Positions 60,293 to 64,000 of a stretch of DNA of 64,000 bases are shown in pieces. The stretch comes from Ancylobacter dichloromethanicus (GTDB taxonomy: Bacteria > Pseudomonadota > Alphaproteobacteria > Rhizobiales > Xanthobacteraceae), in the NCBI RefSeq assembly GCF_018390645.1, contig NZ_JAHBGC010000029.1, forward strand, positions 62,001-126,000, written 5' to 3'. Under the pieces are notes generated by a model. That model saw nothing but the letters and a program-made list of their open reading frames with translations. It searched no databases and was not told where the DNA came from. Position 1 is the stretch's first letter. The number at the start of each line of letters is the position of its first letter. The position numbers and the translations under genes are program-made.

Positions 60293-60889
60293 GTGATCGT
60301 GAACGGAAATCGCGTGAAGAAGAAGTCCCTTCGTACAGAAACACACGGGAAATCCCGATCCGCCTCCCGTCTGCGGGTGATCGCGCGCGCCGCCCGCTAC
60401 CTTTTTGGCCGGCAGCGCGGCTGGCTGATCCTGGACGGCCGGCCGATTCCCGTGGCGCTCGGCCGCTCGGGCATCCGCGCCGACAAGCGCGAGGGCGACG
60501 GGGCGACGCCGAAGGGGGTGTGGCACGCGCGCGAGCTGCGCTATCGGGCCGATCGCGGGCCGCGCCCCATCACCTCCCTGCCCGTGCGCCCGATCCGCCG
60601 CGACGACGGTTGGTGCGACGACCCGCGGGACGGGCGCTACAACCGGCCGGTCCGTCTTCCGTTCAGTGCCTCGCATGAGGAAATGTGGCGGGCCGACGGG
60701 CTCTACGATCTCGTCGTGGTGCTCGACCACAACAGCCGGCCGCGCCGTGCCCGGCGCGGTTCCGCGGTGTTTCTGCACCTCGCCCGTGCCGGTTTCGAGC
60801 CGACCGCGGGCTGCGTCGCCTTTCGCCCGGCCGATCTGCGGCGGGTCCTCGCGCGACTGACCCGCGCCACGGCGATCGAGATCGTCTAG
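60293..60889 (+). CDS. L,D-transpeptidase (YkuD) family protein
   Basis: 198 residues from a GTG at 60293 (a GTG at 60314 is also plausible). The YkuD active site HLARAGFEPTAGCVAF carries H162 and C174; GRSGIRADKREGDGATPKGVW is also typical of the YkuD/ErfK group in Rhizobiales. No clear signal peptide follows the basic N-terminus; there is no transmembrane segment, so export is uncertain. It is divergent from the response regulator. Confidence 0.88.
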   Translation: MIVNGNRVKKKSLRTETHGKSRSASRLRVIARAARYLFGRQRGWLILDGRPIPVALGRSGIRADKREGDGATPKGVWHARELRYRADRGPRPITSLPVRPIRRDDGWCDDPRDGRYNRPVRLPFSASHEEMWRADGLYDLVVVLDHNSRPRRARRGSAVFLHLARAGFEPTAGCVAFRPADLRRVLARLTRATAIEIV

Positions 60890-60896
60890 AAGATGG

Positions 60897-60925
60897 CCGC
60901 GACAGGTGGACCCCACCTGTCGCGG
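60897..60925. terminator. Hairpin between converging genes
   Basis: CCGCGACAGGTGG and CCACCTGTCGCGG form a perfect 13-bp stem with a 3-base loop, 8 bases after the L,D-transpeptidase stop and 9 bases before the end of the next gene on the minus strand. It is positioned to act on both transcripts; no T run follows. Confidence 0.75.
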
Positions 60926-60933
60926 AACGTATG

Positions 60934-61248
60934 TCAGCGCCAGACATACCAGCAGCGGCGGACGCGACGGCCCCAGCGGTCACGGCGCCAGCCGCAGACC
61001 CGGCGCCGCCGACGCCGCCGCCGGCCCGGAGGCGGACCGGGAGGTCCCCACTGGGCGGGCTCGATGGAAGTGCCGTCGGGGGTGCTGCCACCGGCAGCCT
61101 CCCGGGGAAGTTCTTCGGAAAGCTTTCCGGGAATTCCTTCCTTGAGCTGGCCAAGCACCGCCGCCTGAGCCGGGGTGAGCAACGTGCCTGCCGCGGCCGC
61201 CGCTCCGAGGGCCCCAGCGAAACCGAGTAGAAAGCCTCGTCTGTCCAT
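60934..61248 (-). CDS. Small Tat-exported protein with an arginine-rich tail
   Basis: 104 residues from the ATG at 61248, with a GGAGGAC ribosome-binding site. The N-terminus is a twin-arginine signal: MDRRGFLLGFAGALG then an Ala-rich hydrophobic core, ending LTPAQAA. The mature part has a short helical segment, a Gly/Pro stretch, and a C-terminal tail with a run of eight arginines followed by Cys, Trp and more Arg (CGWRRDRWGRRVRRCWYVWR). I know of no function; an RNA-, DNA- or envelope-polyanion-binding role is a guess. Confidence 0.75.
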   Translation of the reverse strand: MDRRGFLLGFAGALGAAAAAGTLLTPAQAAVLGQLKEGIPGKLSEELPREAAGGSTPDGTSIEPAQWGPPGPPPGRRRRRRRRVCGWRRDRWGRRVRRCWYVWR

Positions 61249-61532
61249 GTCGTCCTCCGCAATTTCCACCCGCACAGCCACGACGGCTTGCGATCCGGTA
61301 ACGCAGCACGGGGTAGAACGTTCGCCGACCAACGGCAGGCTGGGCCACGATCGCGGCTTTCCCGCGGCATCCTGCCCTTAAGGAAGGGGCTCCGGAACAC
61401 ACTTGCCGCCCGCCTGCCGGCGACCGCTCGAATTGCGGCTTCCGCGCGCCGTCTCGCCCGCCCGCGGCATCGCCTCTTGCCGCCGGCACGGACGCGAGTG
61501 ATAGTCGGGCAGACGAATCGCGGGGGTCGATC

Positions 61533-61832
61533 ATGAGCGCCTTGGGAACGACGATGCGGGGCGGGCTTGCGATGGCCATCGCCCTGCCGCTGCTGGCGGT
61601 GAGCCCGCCCGCCGAGGCGAGCAATTCCACCGGCGCTCTTATCGGCGGCCTTGTCGCCGGGGCACTGGTCGGCTCGGTGGTGACGGCCGCCGCGACCAAG
61701 CCCAAGACCTATTACTACGCGCCCCCACCCCCGCCGCCGCCCGGCTATTATCCGCCGCCGCCGCGCCCAACCTATGGCCCGGGCTATTGCGGCGCGCCGC
61801 CCTATCCGCCGTGCCGCACACCGGTCTATTGA
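61533..61832 (+). CDS. Small secreted protein with a glycine-zipper-like segment and Pro/Tyr-rich tail
   Basis: 99 residues: signal peptide with cleavage near PAEAS, a GALIGGLVAGALVGSVVTAA segment like a glycine zipper (about 33-52), and a tail of YYYAPPPPPPPGYYPPPP type. Such proteins are common in Rhizobiales and presumed to be envelope-associated. Function unknown. Confidence 0.72.
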   Translation: MSALGTTMRGGLAMAIALPLLAVSPPAEASNSTGALIGGLVAGALVGSVVTAAATKPKTYYYAPPPPPPPGYYPPPPRPTYGPGYCGAPPYPPCRTPVY

Positions 61833-61876
61833 AGCGTCATCGTCCCGTTCTTCCGGTCAAGCACCAGAGCTTCCCC

Positions 61877-62329
61877 ATGCTGAAGACGACCGTTACCGCG
61901 CTCTGCCTGCTGCTGGGCCTTGTTGCCGCCCACGCGCAGGAATCGACCGGCCCTTCGGCCGCCGTGGCCCCGCCGGCCCCGGAGGGGGATACACTCCCCG
62001 CCCCGATCGCCTGCTCTTTCGAAAAGGTGTTCGTGTGCGAAGCGTCGGGCTGCGCGCCGTCGCAGGAACTTGGCACGATTGACCTGCCGGCGCGGTTTCT
62101 CATCCATTTCGGCGAACAGATCATCGCCAGCACGTCGGATGACGATTTGCCTCATATCAGCTCGATCCAGAGCGTGATCGGGGACGGCGACACGCTGATT
62201 CTCGACGGCAACGACAACATGTCCGCCTGGGCCATTGAGCTGTCGCCGTCGAAGTCGGCGGCAACGCTCACCACACTCGCCGGCGGCAAGGTGCTGAGCG
62301 CGTTCGGAACCTGCCAGCCAGCGCCCTGA
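61877..62329 (+). CDS. Exported protein of unknown function
   Basis: 150 residues from the ATG at 61877: signal peptide LKTTVTALCLLLGLVAAHAQ, then a compact beta-rich domain with two cysteine-bearing segments (CSFEKVFVCEASGC) that could form disulfides, and a C-terminal Cys (FGTCQPAP). I recognise no family. It begins 44 bases after the preceding small secreted-protein gene. Confidence 0.72.
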   Translation: MLKTTVTALCLLLGLVAAHAQESTGPSAAVAPPAPEGDTLPAPIACSFEKVFVCEASGCAPSQELGTIDLPARFLIHFGEQIIASTSDDDLPHISSIQSVIGDGDTLILDGNDNMSAWAIELSPSKSAATLTTLAGGKVLSAFGTCQPAP

Positions 62330-62418
62330 GCGGCGGTGGCCTCAACACCGGCCAGGCGCGCCACCCGCCGGGCGCTGCGGTGAATTTCCGTTCCGGCTTT
62401 TCGTCGCCGGCTTGCCAC

Positions 62419-62446
62419 TTGGCGCCGCGCTCTTTTTCGTTATAGA
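62419..62446 (+). promoter_or_regulatory. Promoter of tRNA-Leu
   Basis: TTGGCG (62419-62424), a 16-base spacer and TATAGA (62441-62446), 12 bases before the tRNA 5' end. Confidence 0.6.
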
Positions 62447-62458
62447 GAACCGCACCAT

Positions 62459-62545
62459 GCGGGCGTGGCGGAACCGGTAGACGCGACGGACTCAAAATCC
62501 GTTTCTGGTGACAGAGTGTCGGTTCGAGTCCGACCGCCCGCACCA
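62459..62545 (+). tRNA. tRNA-Leu (anticodon CAA)
   Basis: 87 bases including an encoded CCA, with a long variable arm (class II). The acceptor GCGGGCG pairs with CGCCCGC, the anticodon loop is CTCAAAA with CAA at the centre, and the T arm has GGTTCGAGTCC. It reads UUG codons. Confidence 0.96.
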
Positions 62546-62636
62546 GTTTTCCAGCATGGCGCTCGGCTTTCGAGCGACACTCGCGGACCGCGGCCGCTGC
62601 AGCAGTTCTTGCGCCTACGGCAGTTGGTGCAGCCGG

Positions 62637-64000
62637 TCAGCCGAGATATCCCTTCTTCAGCAGATAATCGAGAATCCGCTCCGCCGCCGCCTCGGCGGCG
62701 AGCGCGCCGCCGGCGATGGTGATCTCGGCGTGAAGCGGAGGCTCGTAGGGGCTGTCGATGCCGGTGAAATTGCGGATCAGGCCGGCGCGGGCGCGCTGGT
62801 AGAGGCCCTTCACGTCACGTTCCTCCGCGACCTCCAGCGGGGTATCGACGAAGATCTCGACGAACTCGCCCTCCTCGACCAGTTCACGGGCCATCTGCCG
62901 TTCGGCGCGGAACGGGGAGATGAAAGAGACCAGGACGATGAGTCCCGCATCGACCATCAGCCGAGACACTTCCGCGACGCGCCGGATGTTCTCGACGCGG
63001 TCGACATCGGTGAAGCCGAGGTCCTTGTTGAGGCCATGGCGGACATTGTCGCCGTCGAGAAGGTAGGTGTGCTTGCCGAGCGCGGTGAGGCGCTTCTCCA
63101 CCAGATTGGCGATGGTCGACTTGCCGGCGCCGGAGAGGCCGGTGAACCACAGCATCACCGGCTTTTGGAGCTTCAGCTCGGCCCGGCTCGCCTTGGAGAC
63201 GTCGAGTGCCTGCCAGTGCACATTGGTCGCCCGCCGCAGCCCGAAATCCACCATCCCAGCGCCGACCGTCTGGTTGGACATGCGGTCGATGACGATGAAG
63301 GCGCCGGTCTGCGGAATCGCGGCGAAGGGGTCGAGCGCGACGGGATCGTGGGTGGCGACGTTGACGACGGCGACATCGTTGAGCGACAGGGTCTTGGCGG
63401 CAAGCTTCTGGAAGGAGTTGACGTCGATCCGGTGCTTGATCTCGGTCACCGACATGCCGACGGTGCGGGTGCCGATCTTCATCAGATAGGGCCGGCCCGG
63501 CAGCAGCGGCTCCTCGTGCATCCAGATGAGGTGGGCGGCGAACTGGTCGGACACTTCCGGCCGCGCCCCGGCCGCCGCGATCACGTCGCCGCGGGAGGCG
63601 TCGATCTCGTCTTCGAGGGTGAGGGTGATGGCCTCGCCGGCGCCGGCTTCCGCCAGTTCGCCGTCGGCGGTTACGATGGCGGCGACGCGCGAGGTCGCAC
63701 CAGACCCGGCCACGACCACCGGCTCGCCGACCCGCACCGTGCCGGACGCCACCGTGCCGGAGAAGCCGCGGAAATTCAGGTCGGGGCGGTTGACCCATTG
63801 CACCGGCAGGCGGAACGGACGCGTATCGGCGCCGCTTTCGACGTCCAGCGTGTCGAGATGGTCGAGCAGCGAAGGGCCGTCATACCAGGGTGTATTGGCG
63901 CTGCGGGCAATCACGTTGTCGCCGTGGCGGGCCGAGATTGGAATCGGCACGAGGGTGCGGAAACCGAACTCCGCCGCGAAGGCGCGGTAGTCGGCGACGA
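62637..64000 (-). CDS. cysNC: Bifunctional sulfate adenylyltransferase subunit 1 / adenylylsulfate kinase (CysN-CysC fusion), 5' partial
   Basis: The gene runs off the right edge; the N-terminal GTPase domain of CysN is not in the window. Visible are the EF-Tu-like beta-barrel domains ([28 protein letters not shown] and [14 protein letters not shown]), then a full APS kinase with P-loop [26 protein letters not shown], and [22 protein letters not shown]. It makes APS from sulfate and phosphorylates it to PAPS. Fused forms are also called NodQ in rhizobia. It is followed by nothing recognisable before tRNA-Leu, about 90 bases away. Confidence 0.95.
   Translation of the reverse strand, partial: VADYRAFAAEFGFRTLVPIPISARHGDNVIARSANTPWYDGPSLLDHLDTLDVESGADTRPFRLPVQWVNRPDLNFRGFSGTVASGTVRVGEPVVVAGSGATSRVAAIVTADGELAEAGAGEAITLTLEDEIDASRGDVIAAAGARPEVSDQFAAHLIWMHEEPLLPGRPYLMKIGTRTVGMSVTEIKHRIDVNSFQKLAAKTLSLNDVAVVNVATHDPVALDPFAAIPQTGAFIVIDRMSNQTVGAGMVDFGLRRATNVHWQALDVSKASRAELKLQKPVMLWFTGLSGAGKSTIANLVEKRLTALGKHTYLLDGDNVRHGLNKDLGFTDVDRVENIRRVAEVSRLMVDAGLIVLVSFISPFRAERQMARELVEEGEFVEIFVDTPLEVAEERDVKGLYQRARAGLIRNFTGIDSPYEPPLHAEITIAGGALAAEAAAERILDYLLKKGYLG

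Overview
The window is GC-rich chromosomal DNA from an alphaproteobacterium. Gene order points to the Hyphomicrobiales (Rhizobiales): hemW-rdgB-rph / hrcA-grpE, a his cluster beside hslVU, Smr-mltA-Tim44 / secB, dnaQ-coaE-aroE-maf-ppsR / hemE-hemJ-rho, mnmE-mnmG-rsmG-parA-parB, and holA-lptE-leuS. A Xanthobacteraceae-type organism (Ancylobacter/Starkeya/Xanthobacter-like) is my guess; the order is better supported than the family. No mobile element, CRISPR array or rRNA was seen.

Positions 1-22780 are housekeeping genes, mostly on the minus strand and in tightly coupled operons with 4-base ATGA/GTGA overlaps. They cover tetrapyrrole enzyme hemW, nucleotide-pool cleaning (rdgB), RNA processing (rph), heat-shock control (hrcA, grpE), alkB, coaA, histidine biosynthesis (hisB-DUF2628-hisH-hisA-hisF-hisE), the HslVU protease with an unknown membrane protein gene between its subunits, Smr, MltA, Tim44-like and SecB, DnaQ, CoaE, AroE, Maf and PpsR.

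Positions 22781-23105 lie between divergent ppsR and hemE, which is the conserved place of the chromosome origin in several alphaproteobacteria. Genes point mainly away from this gap on both sides, and it holds DnaA-box-like words and repeated GGCTGGGGAC words. A second origin-like, AT-rich gap with a perfect DnaA box lies at 26570-26905. Five ParB-binding (parS-type) palindromes lie at 15.0, 24.5, 30.4 (a pair) and 32.6 kb, close to parA-parB at 33.2-35.0 kb. This window is therefore very probably the origin and segregation region of the main chromosome.

Positions 35000-40100 hold holA, lptE, leuS and a YggS-type PLP protein. From 40.1 to 56.6 kb the content is accessory: a YeiH-type exporter with a LysR regulator, an MHS-type MFS transporter, a cytochrome bo3 operon (cyoABCD plus SURF1), and a LysR / mandelate racemase / nitrilase cassette. 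The racemase has every catalytic residue at the Pseudomonas numbering, so a mandelonitrile-to-mandelate route is a reasonable inference. A decayed LysR remnant, an SDR/AraC divergent pair, and a TetR gene with a DUF308-like membrane protein gene that share an operator word complete this part.

From 56.9 kb to the end there is tRNA-Thr(CGT), htpX, an SDHAF4-type protein (DUF1674), arfB, a cyclic-nucleotide-binding protein, an OmpR-type response regulator, an L,D-transpeptidase, three small exported proteins, tRNA-Leu(CAA), and a CysN/CysC sulfate-activation fusion that runs off the right edge.
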